NCBI GenBank assembly: GCA_036873755.1
Contig: JAVTVY010018897.1
Coordinates: 1-64,000, forward strand
Length of the DNA: 64,000 nucleotides
Direction: 5' to 3'
Source: Hanleya hanleyi
Taxonomy: Eukaryota; Mollusca; Polyplacophora; Lepidopleurida; Hanleyidae
The notes beneath the pieces are model-generated. The model did not search any database, was not told the origin of the DNA, and was given only the letters and a program-made list of their open reading frames with translations. Of the stretch, positions 10,954 to 22,527 are shown piece after piece. A program made the position numbers and the translations under genes. The number at the start of each line of letters is the position of its first letter. The stretch's first letter is position 1.

Positions 10954-12391
10954 TCAGCATGCGATATGTATCGCCAAATTTGAGAAACTTTGAGTGTAGG
11001 CGCTTGGTGGAATAGCCCTGTTTTTAAGTTTCTGCACCAGTGTTTTGTGACGTTGATTAAAATCGTCACATTTAACACAGGATCTAGCAAATGCTACTAA
11101 GCGAGATATGTATACGCCATATGCAGGTCCCACTGGAATATTACTGTCCAGAAAGGGATAGTTTACGATGTCGAAATTGTAATCATCTCTTTTGTCATAA
11201 AGTCGACGAGAGAGAATGCCCGCTTCATTTTTATAGAGATAGAGATCTAAATAAGATGTGCCTGTAGGGCTATCTGTAGTTTCCTTCAAATCCAGTGAAG
11301 GTGGATATATATCCTTCACTGCGTCATTTATATAGCGATTATCCACAGCGAGAAGATCGTCTATATAGCGTTTGGTGAATGAGAAGGAACGGGCTTTGAA
11401 TGGATCGGTTTTTGAAAGCGCCTGCATATAGTCATATTCATAAGAGAACAGATACAGGTCAGCCAACAGGGGTGCACAATTAGTACCCATTGGAATACCT
11501 ATATGCTGCTGATATATTGTGTTGCCAAATTTCACATAGATATTTTTAATGAGAAATTCAAGCAACTCTATAAACAAAGAAACATCCCATGAATGATATC
11601 TCTTGTATGTAGTAGAGCTAAAGAATGCTTTATGGCTTCTGACATTAATATATCTACGATCAGTTTTCTTGAACACAGATACTATTAATGAACTTAGACG
11701 GTCAATAAGGTCCTGATGACGGATTGTAGTATAGAGAGTCGAGAAATCCCATGTTTATACATGTCTGTACGGTATGTGACCTTTAGCATCAAGTTCTTCC
11801 GTAAGACATTTTGAGTTTTTCAATATCCACATACATTCAACGCCAGAGTTCTTAGAAATAATGGCGCAATACCTTCCCAAAATGCTTTTACCTCCTGAAG
11901 GGCCCTCGTCAATAGGGTTGAAAGAAGCTTGGTGGTGCAGCTTCTAGAACCAGCTATGAATCTAGTTTGTATGGTGATTTATGCATTTTGGGAGTCCAGT
12001 ATATTTTGGTATGTCGTTATGATTGGTTGGAAGACAAATACCTCTTTCCCTGAGAAACTTTTTGTGATTGTTAAATAAATCTTCCAGAGTAAATGCAGTT
12101 TGGGAGTAAGTAGACGTATTTGATGAAGATATGTCTACACTCAATTCTTTAACCAGCACCTGGTAATAGTAATATTTACATATGAATATTATATTATTCG
12201 GAGCTTTGTCTGCTGGGACTATGACGAATTTACTCTGGAGATTTGCTAGAACTTCTTGCGAATTGAGGTTTCTCAGTACTGGTTTTGCTTGGGGAAGAGT
12301 ATTTCTGTCAATATGGCGGATTGTTTCAACGACCTTGCTCTTGGTGAGGTCCAGCCAATCAGCGAGTACTGTAGGTTCAACTTTTTCTCGC
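10954..12391 (-). pseudogene. Penelope-type reverse transcriptase, frame-shifted
   Basis: The 5' third (12,391-11,962) gives a KFVIVPADKAPNN-type N-terminal motif. After a frame shift near 12,000 comes a PKMHKSPYK-type motif. The longest ORF, 11,676-10,954, holds the RT core: GIPMGTNCAPLLADL, then RYIDDLL with the YxDD catalytic aspartates. These motif styles fit Penelope-like elements. An in-frame stop follows the fingers motif, and the C-terminus is shifted relative to the second copy, so the protein is not intact. An alternative would be another RT lineage that uses the same GIPMGT core. Confidence 0.65.
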
Positions 12392-12857
12392 TTACCACAT
12401 GTATCTCATAGTCCTTGTGCCGGGACACAAGGTACTTGACGAACTGCTCTGCTAGATCATTGTAGGTGCATTGAGGAGGCACCCATAGGGAGTGATGGAG
12501 GGCTGCACCCCCATTCACAACACAACAGTCTGCGTTTGGCTTTTGAACGTGAGGATGTAGCTTTAATATACTGTTGCGTAATTGTGACTTCTGTGTTTTT
12601 CTCATAGAGGCATTTTTGAAAAGTGCACTAGGCTCAGGTGTGAACTCGAACTTGAAGTTGTTGATTTGCTCTTCCTGGTCTTGTCGTTCCAGAAGAAGAG
12701 TTGCACGAGTGAACAATATAAGAGGATCAATGTGTATCACAGTTTTGTCCACTTTCACTCCTACATGTAAGCACTCCAGTGTACGCACCTGGTCACTCCT
12801 CCTAATAGTCGCCACTTCAAAGCATACACCATCTAGTTTGTGAAAATAACTCGACAT
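12392..12857 (-). pseudogene. N-proximal part of the interrupted nuclease-like/Cys-rich gene
   Basis: The frame runs from 12,857 down to the Penelope-like junction. It contains a VVNGGAALHHSLW motif and a TYNDLAEQFVKYL motif, typical of the middle part of the same invertebrate family as 9,404-10,502. Its last matching residues are EIHVV; the resumed frame at 10,502 begins FDGY, so the insertion splits a VVFDGY-type motif. The real N-terminus is not visible. Without the insertion the two parts would read in register, apart from the A-run shift near 9,790. Confidence 0.6.
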
Positions 12858-12859
12858 GT

Positions 12860-15800
12860 AAAATGTCACATGTGGGGTGACTTTTTGACCTTTGTCAAGG
12901 TCAGTGTTTGACCAAGTGGTGTACTACTGTATTGGTTATATAGAGGGATGTATCATGCATAGAATAAGACCAAAGGGGGCATGATTGGTCAAATACAAGA
13001 CATACAGTTGACGATTTTGTTTGCCCTACCCCTTAAAATAATGTCAATTTCTGATGCGAAACCGTTTTACTTAAATCAAAATAAAAAATTTCCCCCAAAA
13101 GCCTCAGAGTGAGGCTCCGGGGATGTTATCCTACATAAAATTCTGCTTCGAATGATACCAAATATAGCTGCGGTATATTTTTTTGAAGGTTAGGCTTATT
13201 TTTGAGCTATCTCGCCCGGACTATATGTTCTAATTCGTTGCACTCAAATGAACAAATTGTTTATCATTTCCACAAAATCTCTCAACTTTCCCAACTATTT
13301 ATTCATAACTAGAGTAGCCGGAGCCTTGAAGTCCGACCTCAGGCAATACAAACCGGTACACCATGAATGTTGGTAAATGCATTGAAATCCGAAAATTTAA
13401 AACCCTATGGAGTAACCTTCATCGATACCGGACGCCGCCCAGGCAAAAACAGAGATAAAATAGCATGTAAAAGCTCTGAAAACCTGTGTCCGTAGCAGTG
13501 CGCCAAGCATCTCCAGCCATGCAAGGTGACGAACTCCACCCCTCCGTGCATACAATCTACATGCATAATGCAAATTTTTTATATAAATCATCCGTGATAA
13601 CCACCGTGACGATGCAATCCAGGCCAGCGTCCTCCAATGCGCTATGCCATTTGACGGGACAGAGACAGCCCCTGCTTCAAATACATTCATCAACATATCT
13701 GTAACGAAAACATAAACATTATAGTCCTCATTTTTCTATCATGGTATCAACTGAACTTCCAAATGAACATTCTGCTTTAAGCACATTTCAAAATGCTACG
13801 TGCTAGGCATTTTTAGTCAAACGTCACACTTTTGCATATATTAAGCTTTCCATATTATGGTCGTCTGTACACCATTTAATTCTTTTGGGTTCTTAAAATA
13901 TTTATAAACTATGAAAAACAATTATATGAACTGCCGTCAATTTTCTCCGTGTCGAGCTCTTTATATAACATTTCAATATTGGATCACTGGCCAATCACCA
14001 GTACCCTTTGTGGATGTCAATATATTGACCATGTTTCAATAGCATAAAACAAACTATAAATATTTTTACACAAATCAACGGTGACAACCACCATGACCAC
14101 TGTGACGATGCATTCTAGGCCAGCGTCATCCAATGCGCTATGTCAATATGACGGGACAAAGACCGCCCCTGGTTCAAATACATTCATCAACATATCTGTA
14201 ACGAAAACATAAACATTATAGTCCTCTGTAAAATCATATCAAAATACAGATCGGTCTCTCCAAACAAACCATTCCTACGTTCTTTATTTTGGAGAAGTTA
14301 TTTTGAATATATTATTTGTGGAATAACATACATAGGGCGGAATAGTGAACATTATCGGGCAGAATATCACTTTGGAATAACTTAGTTCCCTTTGCCCTGC
14401 AGTGAGACATTTGTTTCAAAACTCGCGAAGCTATATACCTACAATGAAATTATTTTCACTTGCCCGTTCTGTTGTGAACGGTTCAACATACTCACACCCA
14501 GCATTCCAGTAACGTGAATTGAATCGACCGAATTTCTTACTGTTATGAATGGCAAATCGGCCTATACATACTGTTCACATGTTCAAACAACATGAATTCC
14601 CCAGTCACCACTCTAATAAACAGCTTATTGTTTTTTCTAGCGTGGTATCAGTTGAACTTCCAAATGAACGTTCTGCTGTTAGCATAATTCAATCGACACA
14701 GCTAGAGCATAATTCAATCGACATGGCTAGGCATTTTTAGACAAATTTCATACTTCCTTTGTATATTATGCTTTCCATATTCTGTTCGTCTGTAAACCAT
14801 TATCAATTCTTTTGAGCTCTTAAAATATTTGTAAAGCTATGAAATACAGCTATATGAACTGCCGAGATTTTTTTTTTTTTTTTTTTCCGTGTCGAGCTCT
14901 TTAACATTTCAATATCAGATCACTGACCAATCACCACCACCTCCTGTGGTTGCCAATATCTTGGCCATTTTTCAATAGCATAGAACAAAATATAAACGTC
15001 TTCCCGAATTTCACATGTTTCACAGTAGCGCTGATGCAGCTCAATTCATTTCCATGTGTCATGGCATCAACTTCCATTTTAGTTATGTTAAAACAACAAT
15101 ACTCCGTAGGAATTAGTCTCATATATAAAAATCTCCATTATTCCTTGACCAACAATATGCTTTCCCTTCCAAGATTTATATGCAAATGATCACGTCACAA
15201 CAGGACAATAGTAATCAATAGAGACAATGGACTGGTAGCGCACCTGTCATTTCTAATCAATATGATACATTTCAAATAGCATGAGGTGAATTCTGTTGGG
15301 ATTGGCATTGAACAACCTATCAGATACACAATACAACTGTTTCTGAAAAGGTAAAATGCATTGTCTACAACACCTGAAGTGGACCTGAAATTTTGACTCC
15401 TGACGATCATATACATTACACAATGCAGCGATCATGTAACAAGATAGAAAATTCTCATCCGCTCATCTGTCAAACCTTCCTTCATCATACACTCAAGGGT
15501 TCGGCGCTGATCTCGCCTTCCAAAACAAGTTCTGGGAAACACCGGCTACCTTTATTAAATATAGTATCATTGCATTCACGTACTGCATAAATGCTTCGTG
15601 AAATCTGTAACGAGAGTAAATGAGATATTATCATAGAGCAAAATATCATATCCATAGCTATCATACTGAAAAAGGGGTATATATCCCACCATACCAGGTT
15701 GCATCGTGCAACAAGTTGCTGCTCGATCTTGTATATCAGCTCTCGCATCCGCCGTTTCCGCCGTGGCAATCTTCGGGTCTTCATCGGACTTGGTAGCAAG

Positions 15801-16137
15801 GTCAGTGACCACATAATATTCTGGGATTCCCAACAGTCTGAGATGAATCGGAAATAATCAGCTGTTTACGATCACGTAGCGTCTGTGTCCCTCTGTCGAT
15901 AAATCAGTTGCAAAATCAACTTCACCGTACTGTAGATCCTGTACTGATCACGTTAATATGGCTCAAACCGCCTTCATTTCACCGTAAAGTTATGCTGTAA
16001 TGTTGCCGTCTCTTTTACATGGGAACTCCTTTCCATGGGAACTCTCTTCGTGTTAAACGGGCAATGTTTGATTATCTGATCCAGCAAATCAGTTTTATCT
16101 CTCTGGAAGAGTCAAATTTTTTCCTGTACGGACTGCC
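12860..16137. other. Non-coding stretch with local duplications
   Basis: Two ~155-bp segments, 13,575-13,722 and 14,075-14,222, share the block from gaccgatgca-like sequence to aaacattatagtcctc. Another pair, about 13,740-14,060 and 14,640-15,000, shares cgtgtcgagctcttta and caatagcataaaacaaa. A 22-nt poly(T) run lies at about 14,865. No convincing genes. Confidence 0.6.
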
Positions 16138-16497
16138 TGTAATTTCCTCGCTATAGTACAATACCGGTACGGAACGGGGCCTTACCTGTTGAATATTATC
16201 CCTATGTGCTCCCGGTGCTACGTCTTACAACCTTGAGATCTGCCGCAAGAGTGCCCTTGCCAACTCGTATCTCCCGGGGACTTATGTCTACTCGTCCCTG
16301 ATTGGCTGGTTTTCATGCAGCGCCCTCAGGGGCAATAACTCCCCGAGGTAGATAGCGTTTGGAGACCCTACTTAAGCCAGGCTAACCTACTCCCAACGGT
16401 AGCTAAGCTACATTTGGAGGCCCTGCCAAGGCTAGACTAACCTATTAAGGGTGGCCACCCTTGACTACCTATACGCTAAAGGGCAGTGTTTACTACA
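16138..16497 (-). repeat. 3' LTR (360 bp)
   Basis: On the minus strand it starts TGTAGTAAAC and ends GGAAATTACA, the canonical TG...CA ends. It directly follows a purine tract at 16,498-16,521. It matches 47,102-47,917 except that it lacks 459 bp between 11-bp repeats (cttgccaactc, here single copy at 16,257-16,267). Confidence 0.9.
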
Positions 16498-16521
16498 CCC
16501 TTCCCCCTTTTCTTTTTGGGG
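16498..16521 (-). other. Polypurine tract
   Basis: On the minus strand, ccccaaaaagaaaagggg followed by gaaggg lies immediately before the TG of the 3' LTR. This is the expected plus-strand priming site and fixes the element's orientation. Confidence 0.85.
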
Positions 16522-17336
16522 AAGGGTCCAATTTCCTAAGTGAAAACCACCCCCAACCCCGCCCTGGGCATCCTGCACCATGGGCCCCTCTACGATATAA
16601 AAACCTATTCAATAAAAAATACCCTATAAAATAGGGTTGTGCGAGGACATCTAGTCCTCGCACTTCACCTAAAATACCCTCTAAAAACTGACCGCTCCCA
16701 GGGGAAAGAAGGTGTAAGAATTATAACCTTCTCCCCTAAAAAAGTCCAAAAAACCCACCCGTTATGTTTCCTAACACCCACCCGCAGAACTGTACTGTCC
16801 ACAACGGTACCAGTACTAAAGTTCCGCACCTACCACCACCCCCCAATATTAACGGGATGGGTCACCAATGGTCCCATCCCGCCCAGGGATACCATCCTGA
16901 ACCCAGGTCACAGGGTCAAACCCAGGTCACAGGGTCAGACCCAGGTCACAGGGTCAAGCCCAGGTCACAGGGTAGGCAAGACTAACCCGCCACACAGGAC
17001 ACAACTTGGTTACTCCCGGAAAGCTATCCTGAAAAACTATCCCGGGGACTCCCTGCGTGTTTTACCAGGAAACCAGTGGCCTAAAACTTGAAAACTATAC
17101 TGGTAACCCGCAACTAATTTTACAAGGGAGTCGGTTACAGAAAAACTATAATATCCTGTGGGCAGAGAATTAGCCCAAGGAAGTCCCCAATGGTATCCCC
17201 GGTTATTACTAAATTTTATTCATCAAAATGTTCCTCCCACTTTCCCTCCCCCTTTTCTTTTTGCTGTCTCCCGTACAATCCCTCCAACACCCATAGGGGT
17301 GGAGCCGGCCCAAGAAGCGACCCACCGAACACCTGC
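16522..17336 (-). other. 3' untranslated region of the LTR element
   Basis: C-rich sequence on the plus strand, with four tandem copies of an 18-bp unit (cccaggtcacagggtcaa-type) at about 16,900-16,972. No supported ORF on either strand. Confidence 0.6.
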
Positions 17337-19103
17337 CTACAAAGGTAATTTGTACAACAGACAGGCATTCCGGCGGGTCACCTCCAGGATGACCCAGGGG
17401 GGCAAATTGACCATCCTGGACACCCAGCAGGCCACAGGCCACACTCCCCATGGTGTGTTGGGATTTCGGCCTCCGGGGGGCTTCAAATACGGGGAATCCG
17501 TCTCCAGGAGTAGCCGACCCATGCCCATCTCCCGGAGAACAGTATCATTGTCGCCATCACCCTCGCGAAGAGGTAAAGCGCTCATCCCGAACATGACGTT
17601 CGGGAAGCGCTTCACCCACGCTCGAAGGATGGCGACGTTCCCACTGAAGGAGTGAACATGAATCGGCCACCCTGGAGGCAAAGTAGCCCCCAGGAGGTCA
17701 AGCAGTCTAGCATGGGCAGAAGACTGACCGGGCTTCTTCTCCCTGCAGTGAATAACTACAGGGAGATTCCGCTCCACGGCCAACGGCAGGACTTTTTTCA
17801 GGAAATCCTCCTGCCGCCGGCGCTCTATGTCCGTCTCGTGTCCATGCCAGTCGAGACCCACCTCCCCCAGGCCACGGCATCGAGGCTCATCCAGTTTGGC
17901 AACTAAGGCTGTCATGGATGACCCCGAAACCGGAAGACTGGCCTGATGGGGGTGGATCCCGTAGGTGGTCTGTATTCTCGGGTCTTCCAGAAGACGCCGG
18001 AGGGCACCAGGCTCCGACCTGTTCGGGAAGACCAGGTTACAGATCACCGAAGTGATCTCCAGCCGCTCAGCATACTCCACATCGACCAACTCCCGAAGTT
18101 CCTCAAGACTGGTGAAGATCCCAAGGTCCTTTAGGAGTAGGTCAAGGTGGGCATGAGCATCCACCGCCCTCGGTGTGGGGCATACGCCCAGAGCACCGGT
18201 CAACCGCTGTGGATCGACCAGCTGCTCCCTCTGAGCAGCCGACAGGAACGCCAGGACGCGTCCCAGCACCTGCCAACTGATCAGAGCGGCCACCGAGGAC
18301 GGAGGGGAGACACTCAAGGAATGGGTAATGACCCCGCGGGAAGCATCGAAGGCCACCATTAGGGCCATACAGTTCCCCGTGGGGTCAACCTCCAGCTCCT
18401 GTGGAAATAGCCTGTTGGCCACCACGTAATCCAGCAAGGCCTGGTACGTGCTGACCCGCAGTATTTCCATCAGGGACTGAAGGAACCCGTGAAGGAGGGG
18501 CACCCACCGCCACCAGTGGTCATCGGTGAATGCCCACTCCTCCATAGATTCATGCTCGTCCGCTCCGTGCCGGAAACTATAGCCCAGAGAGGACGAGCGA
18601 TAGCCACACTCCCAGCAAAATCTCTCCGGCGACATCCAGGCTGGAAAGTGTATGCAGCCCAGATGCCGCCGAAGCTTCTGGCCGAGAGGCAGCTGGCAAA
18701 TAGGACAAACTTTCCTGCGACAGTCGGCGTTGATTTGAGCAATCCACCGACCGTCAGAGGGAAGAGGTCCTAGTTGTGGTCCCAGGGGACGGCCACCAGT
18801 GGTGCCCTCCCTTGGGACCACCACAGGTGGTTCAATGGGTCCCTCCAGAGGAGCCGGAGCAGGCACTACCGGCTGTGACCCCAGTGGATGGCCGCCAATG
18901 GTACCATCCACAGGGACCACACCAACTGGCCCACCCAACCCCACCAGAGGAACCCGATCAACTACAGGAGCTTCTGGCTCCAGGGGACGGCTGCAGCCAC
19001 CATCCCCCGGAACCACCTCCGCAGACCTACTGGGCTGTTCCACTTCGGGAACTGGAGGGGGCACCAAATCCTCCATATCCCGAAATGGAACACCCTCTCC
19101 CAT
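17337..19103 (-). CDS. Zinc-finger/TatD-type metal-dependent nuclease encoded by LTR element
   Basis: Intact ORF of 588 codons; a stop lies four codons before the ATG at 19,103. Residues 1-120 are Pro/Gly-rich. Two C2H2 fingers follow: C133, C136, H147, H152 and C163, C166, H179, H184. A helical linker runs to about 310. Residues 311-588 match the TatD amidohydrolase fold: HxH at 317/319 in VDAHAHLD, TTYGIHPHQ, E414 in GLGEVGLDW, H452 in VIHCRE, H484 in HVHSFSG and D536 in LLLETDSPYL. All expected metal-site residues are present. TatD proteins are 3'-5' exonucleases/DNases. The ORF sits where env lies in retroviruses, in the same orientation as gag-integrase. A role in cDNA end processing or removal of competing DNA is inference. 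Confidence 0.85.
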   Translation of the reverse strand: MGEGVPFRDMEDLVPPPVPEVEQPSRSAEVVPGDGGCSRPLEPEAPVVDRVPLVGLGGPVGVVPVDGTIGGHPLGSQPVVPAPAPLEGPIEPPVVVPREGTTGGRPLGPQLGPLPSDGRWIAQINADCRRKVCPICQLPLGQKLRRHLGCIHFPAWMSPERFCWECGYRSSSLGYSFRHGADEHESMEEWAFTDDHWWRWVPLLHGFLQSLMEILRVSTYQALLDYVVANRLFPQELEVDPTGNCMALMVAFDASRGVITHSLSVSPPSSVAALISWQVLGRVLAFLSAAQREQLVDPQRLTGALGVCPTPRAVDAHAHLDLLLKDLGIFTSLEELRELVDVEYAERLEITSVICNLVFPNRSEPGALRRLLEDPRIQTTYGIHPHQASLPVSGSSMTALVAKLDEPRCRGLGEVGLDWHGHETDIERRRQEDFLKKVLPLAVERNLPVVIHCREKKPGQSSAHARLLDLLGATLPPGWPIHVHSFSGNVAILRAWVKRFPNVMFGMSALPLREGDGDNDTVLREMGMGRLLLETDSPYLKPPGGRNPNTPWGVWPVACWVSRMVNLPPWVILEVTRRNACLLYKLPL

Positions 19104-19826
19104 AACCCTACCTTATACGCCGAAAACTTGATCCAAATCCGCCCCGTAACACTAGCCCACCCCCCAAAAGCTCGATCTAAATCCTCCCCGGATACCCCTG
19201 CCCAACCTACTGCACCCTCTACCCCACCCTGCGCTTGATCCTCTAAATCTACCACTACCCATCCCTCCATCTCCCTAACTACTACCCCCGTACTCCCACT
19301 ATCCTGCCCATTATCGTTTCCCTGGTCCATTTTATGATTTTAGTCAAAGATTTTAGAATTTCGTGATGGTGCGCCTAAATACTCTTGAGAAGCGTGTCTA
19401 CAACAAAAGAAACAACACTTATTCTAAACAACATCTAGGAGTTACATCAATCCATCACATTATTCCACGCTACAACATGAGCATGCAACGTCACAACATA
19501 AGCATGCAAGGGCACGAACACGAGCATGCAAGGGTACAAACTTGAGCATGCAAGGGCACAAACATGCTACACATCAACTGAACTACCTAGACCACAATCA
19601 AAAAAATGAACCAAAAAACATATATACAAAATGTTGAGCGCCATGGACAAGCTCCCCAGTGAACAATGGCGAAACACAGCATGCCACCCAAGGCCAGTTG
19701 TCTCACGCGAACGCGCGACACATCAATGAATTAGAGATCAGCTTCCATGAAACACATGGCGGCGAAACACAGCATGCCACCCAAGGCCAGTTGTCTCACG
19801 CGAACGCGCGACACATCAAATCTACT
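19104..19826 (-). other. Spacer between integrase and TatD ORF, with short duplications
   Basis: Contains a 94-bp tandem duplication (19,670-19,763 and 19,764-19,820, core aacacagcatgccacccaag) and several copies of gagcatgcaagggcacaaac at 19,475-19,567. A Gly/Asp/Glu-rich minus ORF at 19,330-18,962 overlaps the TatD start in another frame. It could be a displaced N-terminus but has no recognisable domain. Confidence 0.5.
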
Positions 19827-20261
19827 TTAACTCTCCACACCCAAAAACTGAGGGGGACGACTTTTTCGTCCAGCGCGAGTGACCCGCGGCGGTCCAATTA
19901 CTTCGTTCAAGTCTGAACTCAAGTCTGAAACTTGCTTTTTTTCCCCACGATGGGACCTCTTCCGTTTCGGTTTCCCAAACAACATCCCCAAGTCTAAGTC
20001 CGGAACATCAGATGTGAACAAGGGTGGAGCAGGGTTCTGATTAACTTGATCCCCCTCCTCCCCTACAATATTCTTTCCCAATTCGGTTATCCCAAGTATA
20101 GTGTGACGTCTCCGACGGACCCACAGGGGTACATCTCTGTCCCGGCACTGACGAAGAACGTCATGGTGCCAAACATGCGTACCCCGTCTGCTTTCAACTC
20201 GATACAAGCAGGGGCCCAGGACAGCCACAACAATATACGGGCCAGCAAAAATAGGTCGCAA
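19827..20261 (-). pseudogene. Integrase C-terminal domain, frame-shifted from its core
   Basis: The ORF shows RPIFAGPYIVVAVLGPCLYRVE followed by WHHDVLRQCRDR, the usual end of a Ty3/gypsy integrase, where a small beta barrel ends in a conserved HHD..L segment. A basic tail follows (KPKRKRSHRGEKK, RAGRKSR). It continues the integrase core of the preceding ORF after a shift near 20,265. Separate translation is unlikely. Confidence 0.7.
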
Positions 20262-21724
20262 CTTTTTACTCCGACCTCCTTAACAGCCAAGTCCGGGCGA
20301 TAAACTAAATCGCCTACGTTATAGACTTTCTGCTCCAATCTCAAGTCGTAGGTACGTTTTTGGCGCAACTGACATGCCACGACCTTATCACGGGCCAGGC
20401 GATGACCCTCCTCCAGCTGGAGTAGAAGCTGCTTCAGGTATTCCCCCCATGAAGATTGCTGGAGGTTCACACCCGCGACACCCAACACGATATCCACTGG
20501 CATCGTCACTTCCCTCCCTAACATCAAAAGATTGGGAGAGAAACCAGTGTCTCTGTTGGGCATTGCCCGAATGGCCATGCCGATCAATGGCAAGTGTTTA
20601 TCCCAATCCGACTGACGGCTCTCAAGGTAACACCGCACCAATTGAAGAAGGAGCCTGTTACACCGTTCCACCTGCCCATTAGAGCACGGGCGATACGGTG
20701 TGGTGCGCGTCTTGGTCACCTCGAAAACCCTGCAGAATTCGGAAAACAGATTACCATCAAAATTTCGACCCTGGTCGGTGTGTACCTGCAAGGGCACACC
20801 AAACCGAACAATGAAACCCTCTAGGAAACGTGGTACCGCACTCTGCTTCCCTCGACAGGCCTCTGCAAGCAATGCTTTTAGGGTCTTCTGCTGCTCCTCT
20901 GAAAAACCTCCCGAGCCTCCAGAGTCAGACTTGGCAGTCCAGGGACAAACAGCTTCATCAGCCTCGGTTGTCACCAATCTCACACCCTTAACGCCCATGG
21001 CACGATGATTGTGCAAGGAGGAATTAACATAGGCCAATGCCTCCTGTACAGTTTTCGGATCTTTTTCCATTGCGAAAACTACGGTTTGACGTTCACGGCA
21101 ACCCCTCAAAAAATGTTCAACGGCCACAGTATCGACTACTTCATCAGCAGCCCCTGGATAGCCTTCCCTAGCCAACTGCATGCAACGGTCAGCAAAATCA
21201 CCCAATGTATCATCAGCCCCCCGCTCCTCCACTTGCAAACGTCGTCTGACCGCATGTGCAGGCTCTTGCCTACCATAGCGCCTCTCCAGAGCTTCGATTA
21301 ACTTGTCAAATGAATTTCTAACCGCCTCTGGTAGGACGCGATAGAATTCCATAGCTTTCCCATGCATACACTCGCGGAGACGCCTAAGGGACTTGGCCTT
21401 GTCCCAACCACGACTGTCTATCTCCAATTCAAATTTGATTTTAAATGGGATCCAAGTATCCGCTACACCACCAAAAACCAATGTCTTTGGCAGTGGACGA
21501 CTGCGACTGCGATGGCGTGACCTCCCCTCACTGGTGGGAGATCTCGAACGCCTTGACGTTTGGGAGTCCGATAAGCGACTGCACCCAACGGCCCCACTAT
21601 CATCACTATCGGAAGAAGAATCCCCACCTGTTGCACCTTGTACCTGACCCCTAACATGTCGGTCTCGCAGAGGCGCTGGCAAAACTATCTCCGCCTCCGT
21701 GCGGTGCGGAGTTCGAGCAACCAA
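20087..21724 (-). pseudogene. Gag-integrase in-frame deletion fusion
   Basis: Residues 1-80 are Ser/Arg-rich. Residues 80-245 are a Ty3/gypsy capsid-like helical domain, including WIPFKIKFELEI, HGKAMEFYRVLP, TLGDFADRCMQLA and AVEHFLRGC. At about residue 294 (near 20,842) the frame passes directly into integrase core: VHTDQGRNFDG with the second catalytic Asp, TTPYRPCSNGQVER with the catalytic Glu, then NRDTGFSPNLLMLGRE. Protease, RT, RNase H and the integrase N-terminus with the first Asp are absent. The last ~60 residues, after about 20,270, are out of frame. Integrase activity is not expected. Gag could still form particles. Confidence 0.75.
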
Positions 21725-22527
21725 CTCCCCGCGTCGTGAAACGTTCGGGTTGGAGTACCAACGCGATCACCCTCACCCTACTAACTTGAGAGACTGGAGT
21801 ATGATAACTAGAGGAGTCAGTTTGAGCCTCTCTTCCGGGGCCCACAGGGGGAACTCCACTACCATAGAATCGCCCGCTCAATGTTATGCATCCAATGGGG
21901 CTGGCGATCCTCCCCAGAATTAACATAAGGCAATCCAATATATGATCCACCTGGTGTCATCTCATTCAGTTCACCAGGTTGTAATTCACTGGATAACAAA
22001 TTCCGCGAAATTGGCGGTGGATTACCTCCAGTTACGTTTACGCTCCCTGGTGTCTGCAACTGGCTGACCCGAGCTTGTTGACTTTCAAGATCAATAAGGT
22101 CAGACCCAACAGGAATAGATGCATCCCCATTAACAGGCAATGCTGGAGTTGGCTGCCCCCCAGCGACGCCACTAGACTGCGCTACATTCGTATCCCCCAC
22201 CCCCCTAACCATTGGAGTAGACGTCTGGCCGCGCATCATGGTCACCAGCATTCCAAACTGGTCCCCCATGTTGGTAAACCCTGCCCCTAATCTATCATCC
22301 ATCCCCCTCAAGTGAGAATCCATCCCCCTCACTTGAGTATGCATCTCACCCACTTGAGATGTCAATCCAGTCAATTGGTTACCATGCTCAGTTAACTGAA
22401 CCCCATGTGCACCTATTTCCTCCTTAATCACGTCTATTGCTTCCTCAACCTGACCAACACGATTTCCATAGTGATCCAAGTTTTGTTCCACTCTTGTATT
22501 TAGCGAAGTTGAACTGCTCTCTAACAT
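21651..22527 (-). pseudogene. Middle part of gag (coiled coil and linker), frame-shifted
   Basis: The ORF 22,527-21,859 has a clear heptad coiled coil over its first ~100 residues (NRVGQVEEAIDVIKEEIG, repeated QVRGMDSHLRGMDDRL). A Gly/Pro/Thr-rich linker follows. It joins the upstream helix-hairpin-helix ORF by a shift near 22,515 and reaches the capsid ORF through another break at 21,650-21,860. It is one original gag reading frame, now broken. Confidence 0.55.

Larger units (their letters stand above)
10503..12391 (-). mobile_element. Penelope-like retroelement, copy 1, inserted in a coding region
   Basis: Carries a reverse transcriptase and a small downstream ORF on the minus strand. The left boundary sits exactly where the reading frame of the interrupted gene (TTCGATGG) resumes; the right boundary sits at 12,391, where that frame stops matching. 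The 3' end ...GACGCTTGTAA is shared with the second copy at 55,591-56,743. No GIY-YIG endonuclease motif was seen and no target duplication could be fixed. Confidence 0.7.

Noticed and set aside
10503..12391. GIY-YIG endonuclease in the Penelope-like element
   Set aside because: No GIY or YIG motif follows the RT in either copy; the second copy has a clean RT stop.
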